Shown: one piece after another, positions 12,160 through 12,707 of the stretch | Layout: every line of letters begins with the position of its first letter | How positions within the stretch are numbered: the stretch's first letter is position 1 | Source: CAYSPT01 sp964432985 | GTDB taxonomy: Bacteria > Muiribacteriota > CAYSPT01 | Length of the DNA stretch: 12,707 bases | Assembly (NCBI GenBank): GCA_964432985.1 | Contig: CAYSPT010000099.1 | Location: 1 to 12,707 of the forward strand | Direction: 5' to 3' | Translations under genes and position numbers: made by a program | The notes under the pieces: model-generated | The model's database searches: none | What the model was told of the DNA's origin: nothing | The model's input: the letters and a program-made list of their open reading frames with translations, nothing else

Positions 12160-12707
12160 TTATCTGTCACCGGTGGTGACCAGGTCCTTGATTTCCTTGA
12201 GAATGGCCGGGGTGAAACCAGGCACGTTGAGCAACTCGTCAGCAGACAAAAACCGGCCGTTTATAGTGCGGTACTCTATTATTTTACCGGCTGCCCCGGA
12301 GCCTATCCAGGGCAGCTGCATAAGCTCTTTCTTTGTAGCGGTGTTAAGGTTTACCGGGCGGGTGAGTACCGGCGCTGTGGATTTTCGGACGGGCTTGCGG
12401 ACGGGTCTGCGCTGCAGCGATCCCACGGTGATGCGGTCTTTGAACCCGTTGAACGTGCCCTTGCCGATCCTGGGCACTTTCGTGATCTCGCCGATGCTCT
12501 TGAATCCGCCGTGGGCGTTTCTGTACTTGATGATGTTTTTCGCCGTTGTCTTCCCGATCCGCGGAAGCATCATCAGCTCCTTGACTGAAGCGTTGTTGAT
12601 GTCGATCTTGCCGGAGTCGTCTTTACCCGGAGAACCTGACCGGTCCTCCTTACGCAGGGGGGTGCGGTCGGTGTAATCGGGTGCGATGCGGGGCAGCCCG
12701 GTTATCC
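12160..12707 (-). CDS. ComEA-like helix-hairpin-helix protein, 5' end outside the window
   Basis: The frame stays open to the window edge, so the gene is partial; the internal Met at 12573 is not a natural start because a full domain lies across it. Two ComEA-type helix-hairpin-helix domains are visible. The first is IDINNASVKELMMLPRIGKT followed by GGFKSIGEITKVPRIGKGT (12600 to about 12430). The second is VNLNTATKKELMQLPWIGSG followed by ELLNVPGFTPAILKEIKD. A basic, low-complexity linker (RRPVRKPVRKS) joins them. These domains bind DNA without sequence preference; in ComEA they capture incoming DNA at the cell surface during transformation, together with type IV pilin-like machinery. Two HhH units instead of one is atypical for ComEA, and I cannot see a signal peptide or anchor, so a different DNA-binding role is possible. 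Confidence 0.82.
   Translation of the reverse strand, partial: ITGLPRIAPDYTDRTPLRKEDRSGSPGKDDSGKIDINNASVKELMMLPRIGKTTAKNIIKYRNAHGGFKSIGEITKVPRIGKGTFNGFKDRITVGSLQRRPVRKPVRKSTAPVLTRPVNLNTATKKELMQLPWIGSGAAGKIIEYRTINGRFLSADELLNVPGFTPAILKEIKDLVTTGDR

Noticed and set aside
12130..12160. Plus-strand promoter (TATAAT at about 12135) for a rightward gene
   Set aside because: No acceptable -35 is placed upstream and the only frame downstream is the antisense of the ComEA-like gene.
1..12707. Insertion sequence, integron or prophage
   Set aside because: No transposase, integrase, attachment-site pair or phage structural gene is visible on either strand.

Overview
The window carries no rRNA, tRNA, CRISPR array or transposase. 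Base composition is moderately GC-rich. It has clean Shine-Dalgarno sites and several near-consensus sigma-70/sigma-A promoters of the TTGACA-N17-TATACT type. Together with an ECF sigma factor paired to a zinc-finger/FecR anti-sigma factor, type IV pilin-like genes, a ComEA-like helix-hairpin-helix protein and a HicAB pair, this suggests a free-living bacterium. A GC-rich Firmicute such as a Peptococcaceae relative is my best guess, but that is inference with low confidence.

Layout. Positions 1-214 hold a 17-bp tandem repeat block and a strong hairpin that looks like the terminator of the leftward genes. From 9608 down to 215 everything reads on the minus strand. First comes a tightly coupled operon starting at a near-perfect promoter (9580-9608): a PilX/GspK-like protein, a PilV/GspI-like prepilin, a PilW/GspJ-like prepilin and a small secreted Pro-rich protein (here protein C). 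Next, behind its own promoter (5638-5667), come an ECF sigma factor, its membrane anti-sigma factor and two large secreted paralogous proteins (here B and A). On the plus strand, divergent from the pilin operon, is a family 2 glycosyltransferase; the shared upstream region holds a 27-bp palindrome and a LexA-like box. Beyond it, again on the minus strand, are a TPR protein, hicB and hicA behind one promoter, a gene-free stretch of about 350 bp, and a 5'-truncated ComEA-like protein at the window edge.

How it may work together. Proteins A, B and C share an N-terminal module that I cannot assign to any known family. A and B also share a second long module, an approximately 75-residue repeat and a C-terminal region. 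The most striking point is a short tail, S-P-R-D-(L/I)-L, found within the last 8-12 residues of A, B and the anti-sigma factor. The synonymous codons differ, so selection at the protein level is likely. All three tails should lie outside the cytoplasmic membrane. The simplest hypothesis is that the anti-sigma factor and the secreted proteins dock on the same extracytoplasmic partner (receptor, protease or assembly factor), which would let the cell sense the state of this surface structure and adjust sigma activity. Linkage to minor pilin genes suggests the structure is a pilus-like or surface apparatus. This is a hypothesis from sequence, not an established system.
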